A stretch of 64,000 bases of DNA from Polaromonas sp. (GCF_012927455.1 NZ_JABBPE010000002.1:558001-622000), one strand, 5' to 3'; shown: positions 10,289 through 18,474, counted from the first letter of the stretch. The notes: a model not told the origin generated them from the letters alone. Program-made: numbers and translations.

Positions 10289-10487
10289 AATGTTTTCCTT
10301 GGTGAAGTAACTAAGCGCAATGGGCAAAGGTTTTCGGCAGAACTTGCCATTTTTACCGGGGAAAACCAGCTTGCCAAGGACTGAATCGCCTTGCCGTGCA
10401 GGATGCGACGGCAAAAGTCGGCGCGTTTTCAGCCACGTTGAAGGCCACCAGGGGCCGGCCGCCTGGCCATTTCCGAACAAAACCGGG

Positions 10488-10534
10488 CTCTAGACCAATA
10501 GCGACAGGCGCGAACAGCTATGAAATCTATAGCA
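10488..10534 (+). repeat. Family A two-hairpin repeat, copy 2
   Basis: Degenerate intergenic copy (CTCTAGACCAATAGCGACAGGC...). Stem 1 is broken (GACC/AGGC) and stem 2 is GCTATgaaatctATAGC. It lies in the 349-bp gene-free gap 10289-10637. Confidence 0.7.
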
Positions 10535-10577
10535 CATTGCGTTGGCTACGGTGTGCCGGAATGTTAAACCGCCGGTC

Positions 10578-10649
10578 CCAAATCAGCCACCAAATCAGCC
10601 ACCAAATCAGCCACTAAATCAGCCACTAAATCAGCCGCTAAATCAGCCG
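10578..10649 (-). repeat. Six-copy 12-bp tandem repeat overlapping the aldehyde dehydrogenase stop
   Basis: Minus-strand unit is (C/T)GGCTGATTT(A/G)G, repeated six times without a break. The first unit (10638-10649) encodes the last codons and stop of the dehydrogenase, R-L-I-TAG. Copies closer to the gene keep TAG and the distal three read TGG, showing graded divergence. Confidence 0.95.
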
Positions 10650-12110
10650 TTTTAGCAACCCGATGACCCGCCCAAAGCGCTTGCCATAAGGCGGATAAAA
10701 CAAATCGCCGCGCGCCCACTTCGACTGCACCAGCACCGGCTTTTGCTGCGTCAGGCGCACAAAGCCGGCCTCCCCGTGGTAGGCGCCCCAGCCGCTCTCG
10801 CCGACGCCGCCAAACGGCAGGTTCTCGTGGGCGATGTGCATCAGCGTGTCGTTGACGGTGACGCCGCCGCTCACGGTGCGCGCCAGCAGCTGCGCGCGCG
10901 CCGCCTTGTCGCTGCCAAAGCAGTACAGCGCCAGCGGCCGCGGCCTGGCGTTGATGTAGCCAATCGCCTGCTCCAGCGTGTCGTAGGGCAGCACCGGCAA
11001 GATGGGGCCGAAGATTTCTTCCTGCAGCAGCCGGCAGTCAGCTGCCGCGCCGAAGACCAGCACCGGCGCCATTTGCCGTGACGAGTTGCCGGCCGTGGCC
11101 GCAATTAAAGCGTCCGAAGCATTTAAAGCCCCCGGATCAATCACCTGCAAGCGCGCGCCTTGCGCTGCAGCCTGCACCAGCAAAGCCTGCAGGCGTTCAT
11201 GCTGGCGCGTGTTGATGATGGCGGCGTAGTCCGGGTTGCCAACAATGACCGGAAACAGTCTGGCAACGGCGCGCGCAAAGGCCGCGGCAAAGGCCGCTTC
11301 CCGCCCCCTGGGCAGCAACACGTAATCGGGCGCGATGCAGGTCTGCCCGGCGTTAAGCAGCTTGCCGTGCGCGATCTTGAGGGCGACGCTGTCAAGATCG
11401 GCCGGCGCGCACGACGCATCGATGAGGCAAGGCGATTTGCCGCCCAGCTCCAGCGTGGTCGGTGTCAGATTGGCTGCCGCAGCCGCGGCGACTTTTCGGC
11501 CCACTGCGGTCGAGCCGGTAAAGAAGAGATGGTCAAACGGCAGGCTGACAAATTCGGCTGAAAAACCGCCGTCGCCCTGCACCACGCACAACTCCTCTGG
11601 CGCAAAGACCTTTCCAATCAATTCGGCCAGCAGCGCCGAGGTCTGCGGCGTCAACTCGCTGGGTTTCAGCATCACACGGTTGCCCGCTGCCAGCGCCGTG
11701 ATGACCGGGCCCAGCGCCAGCTGCAGCGGGTAATTCCAGGGCGACACCACACCCACCACGCCCAGCGGCTGGCGCTGCAGATAGGCGCGCGAAGGCTGAA
11801 GATACAGTGGCGTGCGCACCTTCACCGGCTTCATCCATTGGGGAAGCTTTTTAAGCGTGTTCGACAGCAGCGTACGCAGCACAAACAGGTCGGCAATCTC
11901 GGTCAGCTGCGCCGAGCGCACGCCAAAATCGGCATGCACAGCCCGCGCCAGCGCGCCGGCGTTGTCATCCAGCAAGGCCTTGACGCGCAGCAAGCGGTCG
12001 CGGCGCAAAGCCAGCGGCACTTCTACCTGGGCGCGGCTGGCGCGCTGCTGGGCATCAAACAGCAGACGCAGGCTGGCAAGGGGTGGGATGGCGGGCGTGG
12101 AGGAAGTCAT
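10638..12110 (-). CDS. Aldehyde dehydrogenase, coniferyl-aldehyde dehydrogenase type
   Basis: NAD(P)-dependent aldehyde dehydrogenase of 490 residues. The nucleotide-binding core is at VVSPWNYPLQLALG, the general-base glutamate is in LELGGKSP, and the catalytic cysteine is in NAGQTCIAPDY. The C-terminus FGGVGESGWGAYHGEAGF...YPPYGKRFGRV resembles the coniferyl-aldehyde/CalB and AlkH-like branch. A segment near GALNASDALIAATAGNSS appears longer than in close relatives. I chose MTSSTPA as start; the ribosome site is weak. Its stop codon sits in a 12-bp tandem repeat. Broad substrates are common in this branch, so the aldehyde is not certain. Confidence 0.88.
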   Translation of the reverse strand: MTSSTPAIPPLASLRLLFDAQQRASRAQVEVPLALRRDRLLRVKALLDDNAGALARAVHADFGVRSAQLTEIADLFVLRTLLSNTLKKLPQWMKPVKVRTPLYLQPSRAYLQRQPLGVVGVVSPWNYPLQLALGPVITALAAGNRVMLKPSELTPQTSALLAELIGKVFAPEELCVVQGDGGFSAEFVSLPFDHLFFTGSTAVGRKVAAAAAANLTPTTLELGGKSPCLIDASCAPADLDSVALKIAHGKLLNAGQTCIAPDYVLLPRGREAAFAAAFARAVARLFPVIVGNPDYAAIINTRQHERLQALLVQAAAQGARLQVIDPGALNASDALIAATAGNSSRQMAPVLVFGAAADCRLLQEEIFGPILPVLPYDTLEQAIGYINARPRPLALYCFGSDKAARAQLLARTVSGGVTVNDTLMHIAHENLPFGGVGESGWGAYHGEAGFVRLTQQKPVLVQSKWARGDLFYPPYGKRFGRVIGLLKRLI

Positions 12111-12309
12111 CCGGGGATGATAGAGGCCGCGGTGCGCCCTGCGCCAGGCTGCGCTGCCCTGCCCTGCCCTGCTCACAAAGCGATGCATTTTTGTGCCCAC
12201 CCGCCGGCTTGAACGGGGCTATAAACGGGCTGAACTGGCTGGCAACCATTTCAAGTGCGGCGCAGCCGCCCGTTCCTGTGCAACACCAACGCGCTTAAGG
12301 AGACACCGC

Positions 12310-12671
12310 ATGGCCCGCTACATTGATGGATTCGTGCTGCCCGTACCCAAAAAAATGTCGATGCCTACCGCCGTATCGCGCGCAAGGCCGGCAAGGTCTG
12401 GCGCGAACATGGCGCACTCGAGTACATCGAATGCCTCGCAGACGATGTGAAGCCGGGGAAGGTCACCTCCTTCCCGCAGAGCGTCAAGCTCAAGGCGGGC
12501 GAGACCGTGGTGTTTTCATGGATCGTTTACAAGTCGCGCAAGCACCGCGACAAGGTCAACGCCAAGGTGATGAAAGACCCACGCCTCGCCGCCATGATGA
12601 ACTCGAAGAAGCTGCCCTTTGACGCCAAGCGCATGTTTTGGGGCGGCTTCAAGACCCTCATCGAACTGTGA
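12310..12671 (+). pseudogene. DUF1428 (YbaA-like) gene with a frameshift in an A-run
   Basis: The gene starts well, with AAGGAG eight bases before ATG and the DUF1428 beginning MARYIDGFVLPVPKK. A run of seven A residues at 12349-12355 then throws the frame. Adding one A restores AYRR-type sequence and the rest of the family, ending VFSWIVYKSRKHRDKVNAK and MFWGGFKTLIEL at 12671. The total length, 362 bases, is exactly one short of a 121-codon gene. It may be a true null allele, a sequencing error in a homopolymer, or a site of transcriptional slippage. DUF1428 proteins have a ferredoxin-like fold and no established function. Confidence 0.85.
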
Positions 12672-12710
12672 GTCGGCCGACCCGCTGGGGCGCCGCAGAA
12701 GGCCGCAGAG

Positions 12711-12762
12711 CGCTATCACTTAAATAGCTACTCGCGCCCGTGTCTATTGGGCTAGAGGCCGA
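12711..12762 (-). repeat. Family A two-hairpin repeat, copy 3
   Basis: Minus-oriented copy with an intact GCCC..GGGC stem; the second stem begins GTAGCTAT-like and is partly degraded. Its distal half supplies the GTG start region of the next open frame. Confidence 0.85.
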
Positions 12763-13015
12763 TTTAGCTCCTAATCCAGCGACCCAGGCCAGCCTTGACG
12801 CCAGCGCCACACTTCAGCCCTGGCCCCATATCCTGCCCGAGCAGGTGCGCGCCCTGGCCCAGATCCTCGCCAGCAGCACCGGCCCGCTGGCCCTGCCAGC
12901 CATCGAAGCGCGCTTCAAAAGCAAAGGCCCGTGGAAAAAGGGTTTGCCCCGCATCCTGGATACGCTGGAAGCGCTGGGCCGGGCGCGGCGCGAGAGGGAT
13001 GGCTGGCGCAGTTGA
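12740..13015 (+). CDS. Small protein, probable C-terminal remnant with repeat-derived start
   Basis: A 91-codon frame starting at a GTG inside repeat copy 3, so its first eight or so residues (MSIGLEADL) come from the repeat. The remainder (PWPHILPEQVRALAQILA...RARRERDGW) looks like a small winged-helix domain of the kind found at the C-terminus of larger bacterial proteins, with PWKKGLPRILDTLEALGRA as the recognisable part. I cannot name the parent family with confidence. No ribosome site is visible. It could be expressed as a short protein or be debris of a gene cut by the repeat. Confidence 0.45.
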   Translation: MSIGLEADLAPNPATQASLDASATLQPWPHILPEQVRALAQILASSTGPLALPAIEARFKSKGPWKKGLPRILDTLEALGRARRERDGWRS

Positions 13016-13057
13016 AAAAGGCTGGGAAAAAGCCCATATGGCCACTTGCAGCTATCA

Positions 13058-13108
13058 GTCAAACGTTTGACGCAGCCACACCTTCAGTTTAGTATTACAT
13101 CTGTAATA
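13058..13108 (+). promoter_or_regulatory. Toxin-antitoxin promoter with two palindromes
   Basis: A -35 TTGACG (13067-13072) and -10 TAGTAT (13090-13095) are spaced by 17 bp. A perfect 14-bp palindrome GTCAAACGTTTGAC (13058-13071) covers the -35, and TATTAC-atct-GTAATA (13093-13108) covers the -10. The layout is what an autoregulating AbrB-type antitoxin needs. Confidence 0.7.
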
Positions 13109-13121
13109 ACGTAAAACCATC

Positions 13122-13346
13122 ATGCACACTCTCAAACTCACCCAAATCGGCAATTCTGTAGGCGCAATTTTTCCCAAGGAACTACTCGCGCAGATGCGGC
13201 TGGAGAAAGGCGACGAGTTTTATGTGACCGACACGCCCGACGGTCTGCGCATCACGACGCACAACCCTGACTTTGAAGAGCAGATGCGGGTTGGCCGCGA
13301 GATCATGAAGGAACGGCGTGCTGTGCTGCGCGAGTTGGCCAAATGA
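13122..13346 (+). CDS. AbrB/MazE-family antitoxin
   Basis: A 74-residue DNA-binding antitoxin. Residues 1-47 form the swapped-hairpin AbrB domain (LTQIGNSVGAIFPKELLAQMRLEKGDEFYV), and the C-terminal helix (FEEQMRVGREIMKERRAVLRELAK) is the likely toxin-neutralising arm. Its TGA overlaps the toxin ATG as ATGA, ensuring coupled translation. The upstream palindromes suggest autoregulation. Pairing an AbrB-type antitoxin with a Doc-type toxin is a known combination. Confidence 0.9.
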   Translation: MHTLKLTQIGNSVGAIFPKELLAQMRLEKGDEFYVTDTPDGLRITTHNPDFEEQMRVGREIMKERRAVLRELAK

Positions 13347-13792
13347 CGGCGGCCTGGCGCTGGATCGACCGCGCAGTATTGATTGCCGTGCATGAGATGC
13401 AACTGGCGGAACACGGCGGCGCCGCCGGTTTGCGCGATGAAACCTTGCTCGACTCCGCGCTGGGCCGGCCGCTCAACCTGGCCGCTTATGGCGAACCCGA
13501 TGCTGCCGCACTGGCTGCAGCCTACGGTTACGGCATTGCCCGCAACCACGCTTTCATTGACGGCAACAAGCGCACCGCGCTGGTGGCGGCCGAGTTGTTT
13601 CTTCGCCTTAACGACTGGCGCCTTGTGGTGACTGATGCGGATTACGTGCTCACCATGCTGGCCGTCGCCTCGGGCGACATCACTGAAGAAGAATTCGCCG
13701 CCTGGCTGCGCGCGCATGCCAGCGTGCGCCCAAAAGGCTCAGGCCTCCCCCAGCCCCCTGCTGTCCACTCCAAACCCAAGGCCTTCCCATGA
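13343..13792 (+). CDS. doc: Doc-family (Fic fold) toxin
   Basis: Death-on-curing type toxin. The active-site motif runs from H69 to R77 as HAFIDGNKR, in the Fic-fold position; Doc proteins phosphorylate EF-Tu, whereas other Fic proteins add AMP. Here the motif has the glycine of classic Fic (DGNK) rather than the ANK of phage P1 Doc, so the chemistry is open. At 149 residues it is longer than typical Doc (about 125), with a Pro-rich tail after residue 125 (GSGLPQPPAVHSKPKAFP) that looks like run-on beyond the original stop. Its own stop overlaps the creA ATG as ATGA. Confidence 0.9.
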   Translation: MTAAWRWIDRAVLIAVHEMQLAEHGGAAGLRDETLLDSALGRPLNLAAYGEPDAAALAAAYGYGIARNHAFIDGNKRTALVAAELFLRLNDWRLVVTDADYVLTMLAVASGDITEEEFAAWLRAHASVRPKGSGLPQPPAVHSKPKAFP

Positions 13793-14292
13793 CCCTCAGT
13801 TCCGTTCAACGATTCAAGCCCAGTCACTACGCTTTGGCCGTCGCGCTGCTGCTGACCGCCTGCAGCCGGGCCAGCAGCGAGCAGGTCGGCGCGGTCGACA
13901 CGGTGTTCAAGTTTCTCGGGCCTGACCACAAGATCGTGGTCGACGCCTACGACGACCCCAAGGTGAGCGGCGTGACCTGCTACGTATCGCGCGCCAAGAC
14001 CGGCGGCATCAAGGGCGGGCTGGGCCTGGCCGAAGACAAGGCCGAAGCCTCGATTGCCTGCCGGCAAACCGGCCCCATCAGCTTTGGCGCCAAGCCGCTG
14101 GACAAGCAGGAAGAGATGTTCAGCGAGCGCATCTCGCTGATCTTCAAGAAGCTGCGCGTGATACGCATGGTTGACAGCAAACGCAACACGCTGGTCTACC
14201 TGACTTACTCTGACCGCATCATTGAGGGCTCGCCGCAAAACAGCGTGACGGCCGTGCCGGTGCCTGCGGGGACGGTGATCCCGGTGAAGTGA
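13789..14292 (+). CDS. creA: CreA family lipoprotein
   Basis: A 167-residue protein of the CreA family, named from the E. coli creABCD locus and of unknown biochemical role. A signal peptide ends in a lipobox L22-T23-A24-C25, predicting a lipoprotein. Conserved CreA motifs are GVTCYVSRAKTGG, GLGLAEDKAEASIACRQ and the C-terminal YLTYSDRIIEGSPQNS. The ATG overlaps the doc toxin stop, which is unusual for this housekeeping gene and places it under the toxin-antitoxin promoter unless an internal promoter exists. Confidence 0.9.
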   Translation: MTLSSVQRFKPSHYALAVALLLTACSRASSEQVGAVDTVFKFLGPDHKIVVDAYDDPKVSGVTCYVSRAKTGGIKGGLGLAEDKAEASIACRQTGPISFGAKPLDKQEEMFSERISLIFKKLRVIRMVDSKRNTLVYLTYSDRIIEGSPQNSVTAVPVPAGTVIPVK

Positions 14293-14339
14293 GGGATGAA
14301 GTCATGCGGCGTCAGAATCTGCTCGCACCGCTTTGAGGG

Positions 14340-14729
14340 CTAGCTTTGCACAGACTCAACTTCCTCAGTCTTGAAATCTGCCGGCATAACGACTTCAAGC
14401 AGTTCAAGGTCGGGGCTGTGGCCAACCTCGCGGTGCCGAATCCCGGGCGGTTGGTACACGCAAGAGCCGGCCTCAAGCCGCACCAGGCCTTGCCCTTCGT
14501 ACTCGAATTCGATCCAGCCCTTCAACACGTAGACCAGCTGAAATCTGGCGCTGTGGCGATGCGGCTGGCTTGAGAAATCGATCCCCGCCGCGGCGCGGAT
14601 GACGTGGGCATCGACCAGGCCGCCGGTCGCCTGTTTGATGCCGAGATCTCGGTATTCGAAGAAAGAGCGCAGACCGCGCTCAAAGCTGGCACCTTGCGCG
14701 TGTGTGGCGACAAAATTTTGACTGGTCAT
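14340..14729 (-). CDS. Cupin-domain protein
   Basis: A 129-residue single-domain cupin. The metal-site first motif is seen as QPHRHSARFQLVYVLKGWIEFEYEG and the second as GSCVYQPPGIRHREVGHSPDLELLEVVMP. The N-terminus contains FFEYRDLGIKQATGG, which recurs in proteobacterial cupins of unknown function. The start is MTSQNFV; the purine-rich GAGATC upstream is a modest ribosome site. Metal and ligand cannot be predicted. It is convergent with creA. Confidence 0.82.
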   Translation of the reverse strand: MTSQNFVATHAQGASFERGLRSFFEYRDLGIKQATGGLVDAHVIRAAAGIDFSSQPHRHSARFQLVYVLKGWIEFEYEGQGLVRLEAGSCVYQPPGIRHREVGHSPDLELLEVVMPADFKTEEVESVQS

Positions 14730-14892
14730 GCTGATCTCGATCCGGTGTGAATAAACCCTGAGCGTCAGGCCAGCATCTTGAGGGCGCGGGCCCGCTCTGC
14801 GTGATTGTGCGCAAGTGCAGGCCCGAGTCAAGCAAAGGCGATCACCGCCTGACGCGTCGCCACGCTGATCTGGCATTTTTTAGAGCAAAAAC

Positions 14893-14943
14893 TGGCCATA
14901 ACCCAATATCGGTGGGTGCAAGCAGCTATCAAAACAAGAGCAC
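14893..14943 (+). repeat. Family A two-hairpin repeat, copy 4 (compensated stem)
   Basis: Stem 1 reads ACCC-aatatcggt-GGGT, a double change from GCCC..GGGC that keeps pairing. Stem 2 is weakened (GCTATC...). It lies in the 322-bp gap 14730-15051, where I see no gene. Confidence 0.85.
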
Positions 14944-15051
14944 CTAACCTGCCGATCATCGCCTCGCCGGCAGGGCTTTTCCGCAGTGTTAGCATGAAAA
15001 GCCAGCCACAGCAGCCTCATGGCAGCAGATTGCACACATAGTCAAACGACC

Positions 15052-15966
15052 ATGAAAAAATATGCACCCACCTTGTTCACAACCTTTTACACGGTCTTAG
15101 TCATCGCCGTCATCGCCATCAGCGCCGGCGGGTATTACTGGTGGCAACAGCGCGCGCGGCCGGCCGTTATACACATCCCCGTTGCTACCGCGCCGACCGC
15201 ACCGATTTTGCCCGCGCCATCAGACCAAGCACCCCCCGCAGCATCAGAGTCCGCAGCTTCTGAGCAGGCCATCCAGTACCCGATTGACACCGATGCGGCC
15301 GCGTCCAGCCCGCCACTGCCCGCGCTGGCAAAGGCAGACTCTTTTGTGAGCGCAGCCCTGACCGAGTTGCTGGGGCGCAAGAACGTGCTGACCTTTTTTC
15401 TGCTCGACGGTTTTGCCCGGCGCGTGGTAGCCACCACCGACAACCTGGCGCGCGAGCACGCGGCGCCTGCCCTCTGGCCAGTGACGCCAACACCGGGGCG
15501 CTTCACCACGCTGGCAGCTGGCAGCGCGGCCACCACCACCATCAGCCCGAACAACAGCCAGCGCTACACCCCGTTGGTGCTGTTCATCGAGTCGGTCGAT
15601 GCCGCGCAGGCCGTCAAGCTGTATGCCCGGCTCTACCCGCTGTTTCAGCAGGCCTACGAAGAGCTCGGCTACCCGCGCCGCTATTTCAACGACCGGCTGG
15701 TCGCCGTTATCGATCTGCTGCTGGCCACCCCGGTGCCGGCCGGCCCGCCCGAAGTGAGCCTGGTTGAAGTCAAAGGCCCCGTCCCCTCGGTGCGGCCCTG
15801 GGTGCGCTACGAATTCACCGATCCGAAGTTCAGATCGCTGACGGCCGGACAAAAAATGCTGCTGCGCACCGGGCCGGACCATCAGCGGCGCCTGAAGGTC
15901 AAGCTGACGGAAATCAGGCGCCTCATCAGCGCTGCCGCGCCGGCGGCGGGCACGGGCCGGCCGTGA
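15052..15966 (+). CDS. DUF3014 family membrane-anchored protein
   Basis: A 304-residue protein with one N-terminal transmembrane helix (about residues 8-28, LFTTFYTVLVIAVIAISAGGYYW), a Pro/Ala-rich periplasmic linker to about residue 85, and a C-terminal DUF3014 domain. Recognisable parts are NVLTFFLLDGFARRVVATTDNL and the ELGYPRRYFNDRLVAVIDLLLATP segment. The family has no assigned function. An upstream Met at 15019 exists, but MKKYAP directly precedes the helix and is the better start. Confidence 0.82.
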   Translation: MKKYAPTLFTTFYTVLVIAVIAISAGGYYWWQQRARPAVIHIPVATAPTAPILPAPSDQAPPAASESAASEQAIQYPIDTDAAASSPPLPALAKADSFVSAALTELLGRKNVLTFFLLDGFARRVVATTDNLAREHAAPALWPVTPTPGRFTTLAAGSAATTTISPNNSQRYTPLVLFIESVDAAQAVKLYARLYPLFQQAYEELGYPRRYFNDRLVAVIDLLLATPVPAGPPEVSLVEVKGPVPSVRPWVRYEFTDPKFRSLTAGQKMLLRTGPDHQRRLKVKLTEIRRLISAAAPAAGTGRP

Positions 15967-16052
15967 GGCGCAGCGGTTGCGCGCCGCCGGCATTCACCGC
16001 ACCCGGCGTTTCAGCCGGTCGGGGCCGGCCGCCGCCTCACTTCCGTAACTAA

Positions 16053-16106
16053 ATATGCCTCTAGCCCAATAAGGACGGGCGTAAGCAGCTATTAAAACAG
16101 GAGCAA
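16053..16106 (+). repeat. Family A two-hairpin repeat, copy 5
   Basis: Near-consensus first half GCCTCTAGCCCAATAAGGAC with intact GCCC..GGGC stem; second half GCTATTAAAACAGGAGC has only weak pairing. It lies in the gap 15967-16179. Confidence 0.9.
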
Positions 16107-16179
16107 CCAAGCCCCTGCCGTGCGCTTTGCACGCAGCCGCCGGACCAGCCCGGCAAAGGTGCGCCGCTATCATGAGCCG

Positions 16180-17065
16180 ATGAAAGTTGTTGGCACGATG
16201 ATGAGCGCACAGAGCGCTTGGCGCCGCGCAGCGGGGTCTTTGGCGCTGGGCATGCTGCTAAGCGTCAGCGCACAGGCACAGGCGAGCGCGACCGACCACC
16301 CCGCGCTGCTGCGCGCACTCAACACGCTGCGCCAGCAAGGCTGCAAAGGACGGCCCGGCCGCGCCGCTGCGTGAAAACCCCAGCCTCTCACGCGCCGCCG
16401 CACTCGTCGCGGGTGGCAGCAAGTTCGCTGACGCGCTGATGGCTGCCGACTACCGCGCCGTGCGGGCCGCGCAGGTCACGCTGCGCAGCACCACCGTGGG
16501 CGCCGCACTGGCGCGCGGTGCGGTCGGCAAGTCATGCAGCGCCATCATGCAGGGCGGGCTGGCCGAGGCCGGTTTTCACCAGCGCGGCAGCCAAACCTGG
16601 ATAGTGCTGGCCGCGCCCTTCTTGCCGCCCGCCACGGCGCAGGCCGGCAACGCGCAGGCACGGGTGCTGGCCCTGGTGAACCAGGCACGCGCCAGGCCGC
16701 GCCGCTGCGGCAACGAGTCTTTCGCGGCGGCCGGCCCGGTCCGGCTCAACACCACGCTGCAGGCCGTCGCCGGCGGCCACGCCGCCGATATGGCGCGCTA
16801 CGACTACTTCAGCCACACCAGCCGCGACGGCGGCAGCATGGTTGAACGTGCCAGCCGCGCCGGCTACCCACGGCGCGCCCTGGCTGAGAACATCGCCGCC
16901 GGCCAGTTGCAGGCCGACACGGCCATGCGAAGCTGGCTAGACAGCCCCGGCCATTGCGCCAACATCATGGCGCCGGCGTTCAACGAGATGGGCGCAGCCT
17001 TTGCTGTGAACAGCAAAAGCAGCCTGGGAATTTACTGGGTGCAGCTGTTTGGCGCGGCGCGCTAG
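16180..17065 (+). pseudogene. CAP-domain (SCP/YkwD-like) secreted protein with a frameshift
   Basis: The first frame gives a signal peptide (LALGMLLSVSAQAQA) and a mature start LLRALNTLRQQGCKGRPG, then stops at 16372-16374. From about 16350 the next frame continues with APLREN-type sequence and runs to 17065. It holds the CAP domain: ARYDYFSHTSRDGG, AENIAAGQ and WLDSPGHCANIM. Removing one base from the GC stretch 16350-16370 rejoins the halves. Met codons at 16180, 16198 and 16201 are all possible starts. CAP proteins are secreted and of varied function. This may be a decayed gene or a base-calling error. Confidence 0.85.
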
Positions 17066-17237
17066 GGCTGGTCCCGCAACCAAGCCGCCACCAGTCAGAA
17101 AGCGGCGCAAGTCAGCGACCACCTGCGGCCGCGTTGGCGCCCTGTAACATGGTGCCCCCAGGATGCTTGGCCCCGCCCGGACTTCAGGCAGCACACGTCC
17201 ACCCAAAAAACCATAACAAGCCTCCAAGGAATACCGC

Positions 17238-18335
17238 ATGCCCGTGATTGTCGTGATGGAAGATGACGCCGACATCAGAACCCTGATGGTGCATTTGCTA
17301 ACCCACGAAGGCTACGAGGTGCTGGCCGCAGGCAACGGCAGCGAGGGGCTTCAATTGGTCGAGAGCCACCATCCCGACCTCATCATCAGCGATGTCCAGA
17401 TGCCCGGCATGACGGGCTTCCAGGTGCTCGATTCGGTGCGGCAAAGCCCCGCCCTCGCCGCCACCCCGGTGATCCTGCTGACGGCCCTGCAAGACCGGGT
17501 TCATGTGCGTCACGGCATGACGGCCGGCGCTGACGACTACATCACCAAACCGTTCGAGCCCAGCGAACTCACTCTGGCGGTTGACGCCCAGCTCACCCGA
17601 AGCGCCGGGCAGAGCGCGCGGCAAGACGAGGCCGTCACCACGGCGGTGAAGGTGGCGCTTGAGAGGTTGTACGAGAAGCGCCTGGTGCAAGAACTGGGCG
17701 ATGGCTGGCCAGCCGCGGAAGGCAGCGCCAGCGACGAAACATTCGCCCACGCGACGGTACTGTTTGTTGACATGGCCAACTACAGCGCGCTGACTGAGCA
17801 GTTGAGCGGTGCCGAGCTTAGCGAGCTGGTTAAAACGTTTTACGGTAGCGCCGGCGATACCGTTCACCTTTTCGGCGCACGCCACATGCAGTTTGTCGGC
17901 GAAGGACTGCTGGCAGTTTTCGTCGAGAGCAACGACACGCAGTCGGTCAACCATGGCCTGCGCGCCAGCCGGGCCGCGCTCGGACTGATCGACTCGGCGC
18001 AGCGCATGCGCCACTATTTGCAGAGCCGGTTTGCGGACCGCCAGCTGCCGCAGTTCCAGGTTTCAGTGGCCTTGCACAGCGGCCCGGTCGTGCTGGCCCG
18101 CATGGAAGACCCCCTCAACGGTGCGCCAACCCAGATCCTGCCGGTAGGCGACGCGGTGAGCGCCACCTTGCTGCTGCAAAAGCAGGCGCAGATGCTCGGC
18201 TGGGCCATCGTCGCCAGCAAGACCATGCTTGCCAGCGTCCAGGACATGGTCAAGACCGGGCGGCATGCCGCTGTGTCGCTGCCCGGCCGCTTGCTGCCGG
18301 TCGAAGCCGCCGAGCTGCTCAAAATCGGTGTTTGA
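17238..18335 (+). CDS. Response regulator with degenerate class III cyclase-like domain
   Basis: Residues 1-125 form a receiver domain with acidic pocket E8-D9-D10, phosphoacceptor D52 (ISDVQMPGM), and the TKPF lysine. After a helical linker comes a class III nucleotide-cyclase-like domain (about 175-345): VLFVDMANYSALTEQL and VGEGLLAVF. The first metal aspartate is present. The second is Glu (GEG for GDG), and the transition-state Asn/Arg helix reads GDAVSATLLLQKQA, lacking both residues. Activity as a cyclase is therefore doubtful, and a regulatory or nucleotide-binding role is likelier. No histidine kinase is adjacent. Confidence 0.85.
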   Translation: MPVIVVMEDDADIRTLMVHLLTHEGYEVLAAGNGSEGLQLVESHHPDLIISDVQMPGMTGFQVLDSVRQSPALAATPVILLTALQDRVHVRHGMTAGADDYITKPFEPSELTLAVDAQLTRSAGQSARQDEAVTTAVKVALERLYEKRLVQELGDGWPAAEGSASDETFAHATVLFVDMANYSALTEQLSGAELSELVKTFYGSAGDTVHLFGARHMQFVGEGLLAVFVESNDTQSVNHGLRASRAALGLIDSAQRMRHYLQSRFADRQLPQFQVSVALHSGPVVLARMEDPLNGAPTQILPVGDAVSATLLLQKQAQMLGWAIVASKTMLASVQDMVKTGRHAAVSLPGRLLPVEAAELLKIGV

Positions 18336-18474
18336 GCATCGGGTGGGAAGTCCCTGCATATCGCTGCGCGTAACAAGAGCGGACATTGGCGCACATTTCC
18401 TACACCCTGCACACGGGCTTTCCGTTACCGTCAAGGCAGAGGTGCAATCACTTCGCATCTCCTGAAGGTTTTTC

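Noticed and set aside
11100-11150. Possible repeat-derived insertion in the aldehyde dehydrogenase (GALNASDALIAATAGNSS)
   Set aside because: The protein seems longer here than relatives, but the DNA does not match family A or B.
12150-12178. CTGCC-type short tandem repeat upstream of the aldehyde dehydrogenase
   Set aside because: Only about three and a half imperfect units of 5 bases; too short to read as a functional repeat.
13041-13060. TTGCAGCTATCAGTC resembling part of family A
   Set aside because: Only about 10 bases match the element and neither hairpin is present, so chance similarity is likely.
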